This document shows, piece after piece, positions 21,966 to 32,854 of a DNA stretch of 64,000 nt. Within the stretch, counting starts at the first letter, position 1; every line of letters starts with the position of its first letter. The position numbers and the translations under genes are program-made. Source of the stretch: Cytospora piceicola. Lineage: Eukaryota; Ascomycota; Sordariomycetes; Diaporthales; Cytosporaceae. The stretch covers positions 434,001 through 498,000 of the forward strand of contig JALQBC010000005.1 in assembly GCA_023375675.1 (NCBI GenBank), in the 5' to 3' direction. The notes beneath the pieces are model-generated. The model searched no databases and had not been told where the DNA came from. It saw only the letters and a list, made by a program, of their open reading frames with translations.

Positions 21966-23231
21966 GTTGACGAAGCGCGATTGTGTGTTCACGAAGAAGC
22001 AGTGGTAAAGTCGGGCTTCTGCTGAGACTGTGCGTCTTCTACTGTCGCGAGGTGTTCTTCTGAAAGAATGTGATCGTCCCAAAGGAGAGACTGGAACTCG
22101 AATTAACCCAGGTTTATATGGGACCGCGATTCGAGGTGAATCTCAAAAGACCTGGCGTCTTTCAATTGTTTCTGAGCAGCATGGTCGAGTTTTTGAATCG
22201 AAGACGCTGGTGATTCGGAGGGCTTCGAGGTCGGCTCAAGCAGCACGGACAGGCGAGGCTGAGAGCTTGAAGACGGACTCGGAAGGGCCTGTCACTGGCT
22301 CTAGAACAAATCTGTAGTGATTCTGGAAGGGGGCGGACGCTGGGTGACGGCCAGGCCGTTATAGCCTCTTGTAAATGTCCAGGGGCAGCTTATGTTGGCG
22401 CACTGAATGCGAGTCTTGGCGATTGTCCTCTGGGAGAGTCGCAAACAGGCGATGTTGTACTAAGTGTGAAGGGTAGAATGCAGCCGGTCGTGCTACATTG
22501 ATTGGGTAGCTTTCGCGCAGACGGGGGCGCAAAGTGCTCGTGGCAGGCGCAAGGCAGTCCAGGCAGGCAAGACGTATGTAGAAGGCTGGAAAAAGAACAG
22601 GCAACACTTCCAGATTGAGCCCGAGTTGGTTCAGCTCCCAACAGGCGTCGTGTCGTGTCGTTTTGGTTACCGGTGAGGTCCGAGTTGAGGTCAAAGGTGT
22701 GGGCGTAGGTGGCGCCGCAACAGGTTAGGGGGGGGGGCGTACGGTGACTGGGATCTCGGGGGGAAATATGATCAACTTGGGCTTGGGTCGTGGGATTGTG
22801 TATAGGAACACACTGGCTGGGAATTGGGCAAGGAGCAGAGCTCTGCTGGCGTAGAGCGCCGGAAGAGCAGTAAGTTGTCTCGTGCCATAGCAAGATAGAG
22901 AGGGGCAGAGGCAGAAAAAAAAGTCGGGTTGGCCTTATATACGGTATGTCCACCTTCCAAGGTTGCCAAACGGGAGGTACATGACATGTCGCGGTACACT
23001 TTGTACTGGGCACTTTTCCATGCGCTCTCCCTGGCGGCGCAATACCCTGTCGTGTTCCGCGTATGCACTACGTACTAGGTACATATTAGGTTACATTGAG
23101 GCCTTGTCGGCAAATTACTACCTACATACTATGGGATGAATGGAACAGAATTGGACATGGAAAACCCAGAGAACTCAGACAGGACAGTCAAATGTGTGTG
23201 AAGCTGGGGGAGTCAAGCCTCTCTATTGAAA

Positions 23232-23249
23232 TACCTAGGTACCTAGGTA
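23232..23249. repeat. Overlapping TACCTAGGTA palindromes
   Basis: Two overlapping copies of the 10-base palindrome TACCTAGGTA form an 18-base block. The same decamer recurs in other spacers of the window (24613, 30554, 38710, 43838, 44463, 44475, 44530). Confidence 0.8.
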
Positions 23250-24917
23250 AGTGCCGCGGTACACATCCCGTATAGCAAGTGCAAAGTAGCTTCTGTTAGG
23301 GTCGAAGAGCCGGCACGATCGGTTATGACGCTTTTAGTTCCCCCGTTTTCGCATGCTTGGAACGGCGAATTCGGGGCAGACCAGCGACAGGACCGGGCAT
23401 TTGAGGAGAAGAACGAGCAGAATGTTGGCAAACATCGACCTAAGTAGGTATGTATGATGAGCAGGGCGGGTAATACACACATACACACACAGTGGAAGAG
23501 TTCCTCAACCTCGGAAGCTGCTGTTGTTACGATGTAACTCACACCATTGTCCTAATTATAACACGGGCCGCTAGATGGGAGATTCCCGTCTGGTCTCATC
23601 TTGTCTTATCGGCTACCGTTTCATCCTGACCTGGACAAGTACCTAAGTAATATTTCGTGATGGTGCCGGTGACCTCCTGGCTGAGCATCACTCTACGACA
23701 GGCCTCATCTGATCGCTATCTCGCCAGCTGTTTTCATGGCTGTTCATTGGAATTTCTAGACCCCCTGTCGTCTGGATCCTCTCGCCTAACAATGTAGAAA
23801 GTTTATGTATTGCGTCTTGATGGAAGTATGTAGATGCGGCCCCCACCCCAGCCTGCCCAGGTACGTACTATGGTAGTAGTCTGCTCCAAGAAGGCGGTGT
23901 ATGTATTATCCCGGCGACCTGTACTCAATCCCCTGGGTCTGGTCGCATACTTGAGTACAGTGGGCAGGGGGATCTTATGATATGATATGAAATGCTCGCA
24001 CCGATCCTCAGTGCGCGACGAACCTCGTGATGGCTAGATCTCACGATATTGATCTCGGTTTATGCCGGCGCAAGACATTCTGGGTAACGTTTGTGCGTGA
24101 ATGCCAATTTTTTCGGTAAAAATATACCAGCTCTTACATACATTGCCACGGGTATGGATGAGGTGGTAGCCCAGAATAGTGATAGGGAGATGTGATGCAT
24201 CGTCAACCCCTGGCAATACATTCAAATATCACATGCAAACAAGGGTAGTGTACTTGATACATATGTATGTTCCTCCAATAGTGTCGGGGGCTGCATAGGA
24301 TGGGCCATGCAAAGAAGCAAGGCTACGAACCTCTAGAACCATGCATTGCAACGGAGAACGCGTGAAGTCGGAATTGCGTGGACGTGTGGATGGGCTACAA
24401 TGACACCATCTACCCTGCCAGCCTGCCCAACCGTGACAGCCTCTAGCTACAGTTCTAGGTAGTGCATGATTGATGAGATACCCACGTCTGTAATTTTCAT
24501 TGTATCTCTGTGGAATGAGCTCCTGGTCTCTCGTTCCCACTCAGTAGTACCGTATCCGCTTGATTTGGGGGTTTAGATTGCAATATCCATTGGTCTTAGC
24601 CACCCAGGTACATACCTAGGTACCTAAACGCATAGCTACCTACTAAGTACCCACCTAGATACCTACCTACCTACCTAATGTTGACTACCCCCCACCGTTT
24701 CCCCTAACCCCCAGCCCTATCAACCGTTTCCGTCGGCCTATCACAACGTGTTCCGAACTCACCTCAACTTCCAAGTTCTGGCCCGACCTCGACCGCCCCA
24801 ATGTCAATGTCAACGACAACAGCATCAAACAGCATCATCATTTACTACTACCACCATCTATCATCGTGCTAGAGAGCCCGAAAGAGGGTTATCCAACAAA
24901 TACGACATACGCCGTAT

Positions 24918-24941
24918 CACACACACACACACACACACACA
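24918..24941. repeat. CA dinucleotide microsatellite
   Basis: About twelve uninterrupted CA units lie in the ATE1 upstream region, followed by a shorter imperfect CA stretch up to 24953. Confidence 0.85.
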
Positions 24942-25366
24942 TACCACACACACATATATCTTTGGGCACTCACCCACCTACCTTAGCTCTCCTCTGAATA
25001 CCACACTGCCTGTGAGAGTGAGAGAAAGCCACGACACCAAGCAAAAGGTGAGACTGGCACCACGCCCGCAAGGTCTCATCCGCCAGTTCCCTGCTCGACG
25101 TCCAACGTTCGACCATCATTTCCGACTGGGGCTGCTTAGCTTGGCACTTGCCTTGTCCTGCCCTATCAACCCCTTTCCACCCCCCGGACCTGAGCAGAGA
25201 GCATCGTCGCGTATTCTCTCTCCAATCGACTATCAGGTCAACCTCCCCCAAGGCAAAGCAATCAAAGCCAGCGAGAAACGCTGGCTGGCCCACCTGTCAA
25301 ACTGTCAAATCCCCCAGGCCCCTCCGTTGAGCCGAACTGCAACTGCAGGCGACCGTTAACGCGGCC

Positions 25367-27569
25367 ATGGAGAACACAGATCTGCAAACCCCTGAAGATG
25401 CATTGTCCTACATTGCTCCTATAGGTGAGTTCTTGTGCCTCATATGTTAAAAATACCCAATATGTCTCACCCAACCATTCGGGCCCGTGGTTCATCTATA
25501 CTACGTCGTTGGCTGTCTTGTTGCTTGTCCTAAATTATGGCCAAGGTTTACATCCTACTGCGGCCCAGCCGCACTGCATTTTATCCTACCTAACATCACC
25601 TTACCTTATCCTGTTTCTCATCACCTGAGTACCAAGCTGGTACAGCACTGTCTCCTTTATACATGATGCTGTTCTCGGATCCAGGCTATCTTGACCCTGT
25701 TTCTGAGTTACATCGTTCTCGCAGTCCACACACATCCTTGAAGTGTGATCGGGTTTGGTATTACTTCTGGGGTGACATAGATTGCCTAGATCCTGTGATG
25801 CTGTAGACAAGCCATCATTTTGATACGTCGCAACTCGCAATAGCGTCTTGGTCCACTCGAATCAACTAACAATCATTTGTGATGGACAGGTTACAGCAAC
25901 TCTTCAGACTGCGGATACTGCCGAAAGACTCGCAGCGGTCAGTCAAACCAGTCAAACATTAAACGTGAATCTCTCCATTACTCCCGACCCCATCTGTGCT
26001 ACGTACTCAAGTGAAGCATCGCACATACCATCATCGTCTCTGCGACAGAATGAAATGAAACCCCTGGTGCCGAGTGCGCTGTCAATAGCGAGGCTGGTCG
26101 TCACTACCCATAAGAGACCATCCTCTGGATCAATATCCCAAGACACTGTCCCATAGGAGGTCTTCAAGGGGGGGAGCTATGCCATAGGATGTTGTCCAAC
26201 TGAGGTCGGCATCCCTATTGGCAGCGTATCTGCACCGGTGGCATGTTATGCGAGCTGGATCTGTTTCTGATCATATTCTCTGCTCACAGGATACTCCTAT
26301 TACGCCTCTGGCTACTCTCTCAGCCCCGAATTTTACCAAGCACTCATAACTCGATGTTGGAGACGCTCTGGAACACTTCTGTACAGACCGAATCAGAAGA
26401 GCGCATGCTGCCCGCATTACACTCTTCGCCTGGATTCGACCCAATTCAAGTCCTCCAGGGACCAGCGCCAAGCAGTCAACCGGTTCAACCGCTTCGTCAT
26501 CGGCGACGAGTATGCGAAAGAGGCAGCCAGGCGGTATCCTCTGACGCGAGAGCAGGCGCGCCTGAGGGATAGTCAGTTTGATCTTGTGGAAAGGATCCAT
26601 GAGGCTGAGATCGAAAAGCTGAAGCAACCTCCGCAACCTGCACATCAGTTTCAAGTGACGCTGGAGCCGGACGACTTCACAGAGGAGAAGTTCTCTGTCT
26701 TCGAGAACTATCAGAGGGTCGTGCATGGGGAATCGCCCTCCGGTATCAGCAAGAAAGGGTTCAAGAGGTTCCTCTGTAACTCGCCCGTCAGGAGGGGCAT
26801 GTATGGTGACCCTGGTGAAAAACAGCGACAGGTGGGCTCCTTTCACCAGTGCTACCGCCTTGATGGCAAGTTGGTTGCAGTCGGAGTTCTAGACCTGCTA
26901 CCCGAAGCAGTGAGTGCAGTCTACTTCATGTACCATGAGTCCATACACAAGCACCAGCCGGGCAAGCTGGGTGCGCTGAGAGAGATCTCCCTTGCCATGG
27001 AAGGCGGCTATCGGTACTGGTGGGCGGGGTACTACATTCACAGTTGTCCCAAAATGCGCTACAAGATCGACTACCACCCGCAGTACGTACTGGACCCCGA
27101 GGCCTTGACTTGGGATCTTCTGGACGAGGACGCTCTAGCTATCTTTGATAAGAAGCACTACGTCAGCCTGTCCAAGGAGCGGCAAGATCGCATGGAAGGA
27201 AACCCGACCGGTAGTAGCACCGACAAGAACAGTGTCAACAAAGAGGGTACCCAAGAGGCCGCTAACAGCGAGACGGTCTCAACGGGCGGAGATGATGAGT
27301 ACGAAGAAGACGATATATCGATTTTCCACAGCGACATGCCGGGGATCAAGTGCATTACGGATCTGGAGAGCATTGACCTCGATCACATCCGCGTTGTGTC
27401 GGACAATACCAACGAGCACTTCTACACTGGCGAGGCCAATATCTGGGACCGCAGCAGCATACGCGATGTCGGGTCTCTGAAGTCTCGTATCGCAGAATTG
27501 GCGGCCGCCATAGGACCTGACCTGATCCCGCAAGTCTGCCTTGATTTCAGGCGGAAACCGAGGTCATAG
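25367..27569 (+). CDS. ATE1: Arginyl-tRNA--protein transferase
   Basis: ATE1 transfers arginine from Arg-tRNA to N-terminal Asp, Glu or oxidised Cys, marking proteins for the Arg/N-degron pathway. Three exons are inferred: 25367-25424, 25890-25937 and 26290-27569, giving 461 residues. The conserved N-terminal cysteine motif CGYC lies in exon 2 and the CC pair (ACCPHYT) in exon 3; together they bind the regulatory iron-sulphur or metal centre. The transferase core follows, with FNRFVIGDEYAKEA, FYQAL-type helices, YFMYHE, and GGYRYWWAGYYIHSCPKMRYK, the family signature. An acidic, Ser/Thr-rich tail (after about residue 330) is variable. The two introns are long for this window (465 and 352 nt) but both junctions keep the frame across conserved sequence. 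The very short first exon, MENTDL to PIG, rests on its donor and frame alone. Confidence 0.92.
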
Positions 27570-28251
27570 GATACATTGGAGACGCGTTTCGCTTGAGGAA
27601 ACCCTTAAGTGGACGGCCACGGCGTTGGGGTTCATGGACAAGGGTATCGCTCATCAGGCCATACGGGCACTTGAGCCAGGCAGCAGACCGGAGTTCCGCT
27701 GTGTGGTCGTGGCATGGCAAGTACTGGAATGAGTCGTTGAATATTATAACACATATTGCAAATCCGAGTTCAGGCATTGAGTCAGAGCGAGCCATCTGGA
27801 GAACAGCAAAGGGGAACTGTCGAAAGTTCGATCACGAATATGATGGGATATTATATACAGCAATTAGAGCAAAGGAAACCAGGTACCCCAGATGATTGTG
27901 TGAAAGTGAACGCTGTACTTACTGTCTTGAATGGTTTGTCAGGACCCAGAGTGTCAGCAACTTTGAATTCGAGTTGTCATCAAACACTAGGCTCTCCTAG
28001 GTTTAGCTTGTAGGGACATCCCGACTGCCAGCTTCGTCACCGGCAGGCGCAAAGAGCCCACTTTTGCCTGCCGCCAAATTTTCAATTCGAAGCTCTCCCA
28101 ACCTTCACCGAAGCCTGTGAAAGCGCAAACCACCACCAGGACGCGCCAGAACCCTCTCAGACGCAAGCCCGCCACCACACAAACCACCCTTTCCCACCTT
28201 TTTTTCCCCTTCCTTTTCCACCTGGTCAGCCCTGGGGGAAATAAAACGACG
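27570..28251. other. Intergenic between ATE1 and RRP42
   Basis: A 682-base spacer with no recognised gene. The part just before 28252 is rich in ACC/CCA and pyrimidines and is probably the RRP42 promoter and leader. Confidence 0.45.
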
Positions 28252-29480
28252 ATGGCCTCCACACAACAGGTCCTCCTCTCCCCGGCCGAGCTCGCCTACC
28301 TGCACGGGTCCCTCTCGCTGAGCCCGCCGCTGCGCCCGGACGGCCGCGCGCCGACGCAGTTCCGCCCGCTCAGCGCCGAGACGGGCATACTCCCCGGCAC
28401 CAACGGCAGCGCGCGGATATGCTTCGCCGACGGGACCGAGGCGATCGTGGGCGTCAAGGCGGAGATCGAGAAGACGAGGGCGCGGTACGGCGCGGGCAAC
28501 ACGCTGCTCGAGGCCGAGCTCATCGAGGCCGGCGGCGCCGGCGGCGGTGATGATGGCGCTGGCGGCTCGGGGGACGAGGGGAAGAGGGGTGGTGCCGTCC
28601 AGGGCGAGCCGGGCTGGGTCGAGATCGCGGTCGAGATACCGGGCGCGAGGGACGACGACGCGAACACGATCTACCTGGCCGAGATGCTGAGCGAGGCGCT
28701 GCTGGCGGACGGGGAGTTTGTCAAGAGGTTGTGGATCAATCGGCGCTTCCACTGGAAGCTATACCTTGACGTATGTGTACTTGCTTGCCTGGTCACGACT
28801 GTTGCGACTGTGTACGTGTATTGTTTTGCTGACGGGATATGCTACAGATCCTCCTCATATCACCACCGCTCTCATACCCCCTGCCCCTCCTCTCACTCAC
28901 AACCCACCTTGCGCTCCTGGCAACCCGCGTACCTCGACTGAAGTCCGAAGGCGACGAAGACCCCCTGTTCGACGACGACTGGGACTCGTCAACCTACTTA
29001 TACCCACAGAAAGAGGGTGCTCTCGACGGAAGGCCGCCTGTCACGCTGTTGGTGATGGCTGTGGGCAACAACATCATATTCGACCCGGCAAAGGAGGAGC
29101 TCGCGGTCGCGGACTGCGCGCTGGCCATATCGGTGGCAGACGCGGCGAGCTCCGGCGGCGGCAGCGAGAAGGAGGCCGACGGGTCAGAAAAGAAGCAGGG
29201 CCTGCGCCTGCTGTCGATACGGACGATAGACCCGCCCTCGCGGCTGACACCCCCCGGTGTTCCTAGGTCGAACGACGTCGCCGCCAGTGCAGCGAACGGC
29301 CAGGCGGACCAGAGGCCCGAAGCCCAGATCCAGGAGACGGAGGCCGTCGATGGAGTATGGAAGGCGCCGCGAGGAGGAGCGAAGATGGCTATCTTGGGTG
29401 CCATCATCGCAAAGGCACTGGAGAAGGGCGGCGTTGCGGACGAGGTCTTGGATGGACTCAAAGCTGTGGAGTTGGGATGA
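28252..29480 (+). CDS. RRP42: Exosome complex component RRP42
   Basis: A catalytically inactive RNase PH-like subunit of the RNA exosome ring, which acts in the nucleus and cytoplasm in 3' RNA processing and decay. Exons are 28252-28770 and 28848-29480, giving 383 residues. The RNase PH fold begins with SPAELAYLHGSL and RPDGRAPTQFRPL, a hallmark of RRP42/RRP45-type subunits, followed by GSARICFADGTEAIVGVKAEI. After the 77-nt intron the second half contains ATRVPRL, the acidic FDDDWD insert and VAVGNNI-like strands. Two low-complexity insertions (Gly/Asp-rich near residues 95-120 and a Ser/Glu-rich one near 300) make it longer than yeast RRP42 (265 residues). The start ATG sits in a GACGATGGC context and gives the expected N-terminus. 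Confidence 0.9.
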
Positions 29481-29579
29481 GATACCCCATGAATGGGCAG
29501 AGACGAGATGATTTACCTAGTATGCGTTGCGGACCTGCACCGGTACGCATGGCGGAAGGAGCAGCAAAAGCGCGTCTCC

Positions 29580-29610
29580 GCACACACACAAACACACACA
29601 CACACACGTG
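29580..29610. repeat. CA microsatellite in the RRP42 3' flank
   Basis: An imperfect run of CA units ending in CACACACGTG, about 100 bases after the RRP42 stop, in the 267-base spacer before the convergent gene at 29748. Confidence 0.75.
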
Positions 29611-29747
29611 TTTATAGGGCCACTGGGTTATCATGACTCCAGAGCCAGTCCACCCGTAAGCGATGCAAAATAGCATCCGTGACCCTCCCGAGGGTCACCC
29701 CACAATTACCGAATGCAAAGTATCCAGCCTCTCACAACTACATGCCA

Positions 29748-30544
29748 TTAGAAGATCCCAAACCACTTTTGCCTCTTGCCCGGTTCGGGCTGCATGGCCT
29801 GCGCGTCGCCCCTGGCGGTCCAGCTGCCCAAGCCGCCGTCCTGCTCTATCCCGTGGGCCTTGCGGTACTCGGCGCGCTTGGCCACGTCGTCGACGCTCTT
29901 CTTGCGCCTCCCGGCCACGACGGTCGAGTTGTGGAGCTGCGTGAGCTGCCAGACCTCGTACAGGGTGCGCGCCGACGCGAGGGGCTGCTCCCGGTAGTCG
30001 GAGCTGGAGGGGAGCATGTCGGCGAAGGGCGTGGTGCGCTTGAAGTTCTCCACGAGGGTGAAGAGGGCGAGGCCGGCGAGGGTTCCCTGTGGGCGGCGGG
30101 CGGTGTTAGTCACTGGCGGTTCCTGGGCCCTCACTAGGCAGCGCTGATGTTGTAGATGGTGAAACTGACCATGGTTATGGACAAATGAAGCGCCCTGCTG
30201 CGCCAGAACCAGTGAGCCCAGGTGCCCTCGGGCGCGGGCAGGCCTGGGTACTCCCTCCTCCTCTGGGCGGCGAGGTCGTCTGCTGATAGCGATCCGCCAT
30301 AGTGCTGGAACTGCTCGGGCCGTTTGTTCTTCTTGGGCAGACGAGCGCCGTGGGAGGGGGGGTTGAACTTCTCGGGCTTCTCCAGCACGATGGGCTTGCC
30401 CTTGGAGTCTTTGCTGATACCGGACGCGTACCGGACGATGGGGAGGTCAGAGCTTCGGAGCTTGTTGCCGAGGTTCGCCCGTTGCCATATGCGCCCGGAC
30501 TGCGGGAGCAGGAATCTTGGGATGGCGGAGTAGGAGGACGCCAT
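29748..30544 (-). CDS. Conserved mitochondrial-type single-span membrane protein, function unknown
   Basis: A 237-residue protein in two exons, 30544-30170 and 30086-29748, separated by an 83-nt intron with a TGACTAAC branch site. Reading straight through the donor reaches a TAG soon after, so splicing is needed. The first 45 residues are rich in Ser, Arg and Leu and lack acidic residues at the start, as in mitochondrial presequences. One hydrophobic span follows near residues 117-138 (SITM to LFTLVENF), with the exon junction inside it. The flanks are basic and hydrophilic, with a KKNKRPEQF stretch before the span. I do not recognise a named family. It is divergently paired with cytochrome c, which fits a mitochondrial role but does not prove one. 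Confidence 0.75.
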
Positions 30545-31294
30545 TGTGGTACCTACCTAGGTACTTAGTAGGTAGTAGGTAGTAGGTAGTAGGTATGTGA
30601 CTGACTGAGGCACTGACGTAGGCTCGTAAGTACCTATGTAGTGGGTGATTGGGTGGGTGATGTGGTGAATCAGTCAGTCAGTCAGTCCAACTACCAAGGT
30701 AGTCAATGGTAGTACTGTGTATGTAGTAGGTATTTGCGAATCAAACGGACCAGCGGCTGCGGGACTTGAAAGCCGGAAAGGCAGGAAGGCAGCTGGAAGG
30801 GTTGAAGAGGAAAAGGCGGGTCTGTTTGGCGGTACAGCCAGACAACACACTGAGTGACCGGGATCATGATGCTGTGGATTTTCCCTTCCGCCAAATGCTC
30901 GTGTCGTCACCGTCACTGCAAAATTCTGAACTCGCTTGAATGACAATCTGTTGGAGTGTGATTGGCTGCCTCGGCCTCTGACAGGCCCAGTTGGTGGATC
31001 TGCGCCACAGCTCGAGCCACGCTAGCCAAGGTTTCCCGGTTCCAGAGCGCTGAATGAGTGAACGAGCGAGCTCAATGGGTGACATTTTTATTATTAGGAC
31101 CGACACTTCTTTCGCCTGCCACCTTGATCTCGCCCTCTTTTTAATTTTTTCCTCCTTCCTTCATCCACTGCCTACACTTCGCAAGTCTACTACTACTACT
31201 TCAGAAAAGAAAACAGAGTCTTTTACTAGATCTCTTACCCCATCCACAACCAACTCTACCTCACTCCCAAACCTCAAACCAAACATCCGACAAG
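30545..31294. promoter_or_regulatory. Divergent promoter region between mitochondrial gene and cytochrome c
   Basis: A 750-base spacer between two divergent genes. It contains an inverted CCAAT box (ATTGG) at 30961-30965 in a GTGATTGGC context and another ATTGG at 30648-30652. CCAAT-binding HAP complexes control respiratory genes including cytochrome c in fungi. A TACCTAGGTA palindrome with tandem GTAGGTA units lies at 30554-30596, and GT-rich repeats at 30640-30690. The leader before 31295 is pyrimidine-rich with CTACTACTACT repeats. Confidence 0.5.
30554..30596. repeat. TACCTAGGTA palindrome plus tandem GTAGGTA units
   Basis: A TACCTAGGTA palindrome (30554-30563) is followed by four to five head-to-tail copies of GTAGGTA/GTAGTAG just upstream of the gene starting at 30544 on the minus strand. 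Confidence 0.75.
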
Positions 31295-32257
31295 ATGCCT
31301 TTCAAGGACGGTACGTCAACTTGGCTTCCTTCAGCCTCCCACACGCTGCAGATCCCACGCACTTCGCAGATCACCTTCCTCTGGCCATTGACCCTCGAGA
31401 CGACGCTGCTCTCGACCGTGTCTGTCGTTCAAGACAATACTGAGTTCGAGTAACCTCGAGACGTATTCGCCGAACGGCTTCACGGCATCTGCAACCAAGT
31501 TTCGATGGGGCCTGCGATATCCTGCGGCATTTTCCCGAGTCGCATCTTTCGCGCAACCACACACTGGCTTCGCACAAGGTCAAGAACAGGCCCTGGCATT
31601 TGCCCAAGGCCTTACTTGCCCTGAGGTGTCTACTGTGCACAAAAAAAGGAGCAGAAAGATGTGTATTCGGAAGGTGTCGGAGAGATGTCGTCGGTGTCAC
31701 CATCGGGGGCGACTGGGAGCCTGTCTACAACCACTACCAATCGTTACTAGGTCCTTGACTGACAACAAACTATAGGTGACTCCAAGAAGGGTGCCAACCT
31801 CTTCAAGACCCGTTGCGCTCAGTGCCACACCGTCGAGGATGGCGGCGGCAACAAGATCGGACCCGCTCTGCACGGCCTCTTCGGCCGCAAGTCTGGCCAG
31901 GTCGAGGGTTTCTCCTACACCGACGCCAACAAGCAGAAGGGTGTTGACTGGAACGAGAACACTCTGGTAAGCTTTTGGCGTGCACACCCGGGTCTCTCCG
32001 ACTTTGCCCGCGACAAGGACGGTTTTGGCTGACCATGGCGCTCCACCCTCTAGTTCGACTACCTTGAGAACCCCAAGAAGTACATTCCCGGTACCAAGAT
32101 GGCCTTCGGTGGCCTGAAGAAGGAGAAGGACAGGAACGACCTGATCACGTACGTTGAAACCCCGCCGCCCCGCCGAGCTAGGCGCCCCCTCCCTCTTGGT
32201 TGGACACAGGTGTGCTAACAATTACCCAACAGCTACCTCAAGGATTCCACGAAATAA
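31295..32257 (+). CDS. CYC1: Cytochrome c
   Basis: The mitochondrial intermembrane electron carrier between complexes III and IV. Four exons are inferred: 31295-31310, 31776-31966, 32054-32148 and 32233-32257, giving 108 residues, the usual fungal length. Exon 1 encodes only MPFKD plus one base. The haem site is CAQCH in exon 2; the axial Met lies in PGTKMAF in exon 3, and the protein ends YLKDSTK. All junctions conserve phase. The first intron is long (465 nt) compared with the second (87 nt) and third (84 nt). It is the first gene to the right of a divergent promoter with a CCAAT box. Confidence 0.97.
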
Positions 32258-32854
32258 GCAACCTAGGGTTGTGGTGGTGTTTTGATACGGACGGCGTGTT
32301 ATGCATTACGGCACTTAGACGGAAAGAAAGACATGCTGAGAGACGCTTGTACTATTATAGACATAGAGGATGCCTGCACCCGAGATTTGGCGGCGCGGCG
32401 TCGTTGTGTCTCTCGTCTTTCTATAATGACTCTCCTCTTTGAAGAATTTGGACAATGATTCCCCGAGCGACAAAAACACAAATGGCTCTCTTGTACTGAT
32501 GCACCGTGACGGCTTTGAATCTCGCAGCTACTTTCTTGTGTGTTTACCAACCAGAAGTGATGAACAGTCTGCACCCGCATGTTCCCCCAAGCTTTTCATC
32601 TTGAACCAGGTCGGAACTATCCTGAGACAACACCACGCATGACGCAGTCGACGGAGGACGAGGAGAAACAGAGCCAATCGTGTGTATGGCCATCTCCGAC
32701 AGTACACGGCGGGCGCGGTCAACTACGCCGTACCGAAATGATCGCCGGAGGTCTTTGAATGCAACAGATCCAGTGATGGAAACCCACATGTAGTGTACAA
32801 ACGGTGATAGTATTACATACGTATATATACCGGGCTGTATCAAGCCCATCTGGC
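32258..32854. other. Intergenic between convergent CYC1 and RIX7
   Basis: A 597-base 3'-to-3' spacer without recognised genes. The minus-strand frame that covers part of it is a shadow that continues opposite or out of frame with RIX7. Confidence 0.5.

Larger units (their letters stand above)
21966..25366. other. 3.4-kb gene-poor divergent spacer
   Basis: No conserved protein could be recognised on either strand between the divergent Nudix and ATE1 genes. Short frames are present but overlap one another and have low-complexity or shadow-like composition. The spacer contains a G tract near 22726, palindromic TACCTAGGTA copies at 23232-23249 and 24613-24622, ACCT repeats at 24640-24678, and a CA microsatellite at 24918-24941. 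The last 600 bases are pyrimidine-rich and probably carry the ATE1 promoter and 5' leader. An unrecognised non-coding transcript cannot be excluded. Confidence 0.45.

Noticed and set aside
24748..25359. 203-codon plus-strand frame upstream of ATE1
   Set aside because: Low-complexity, crosses a CA microsatellite, no conserved motif; better explained as promoter and leader DNA.
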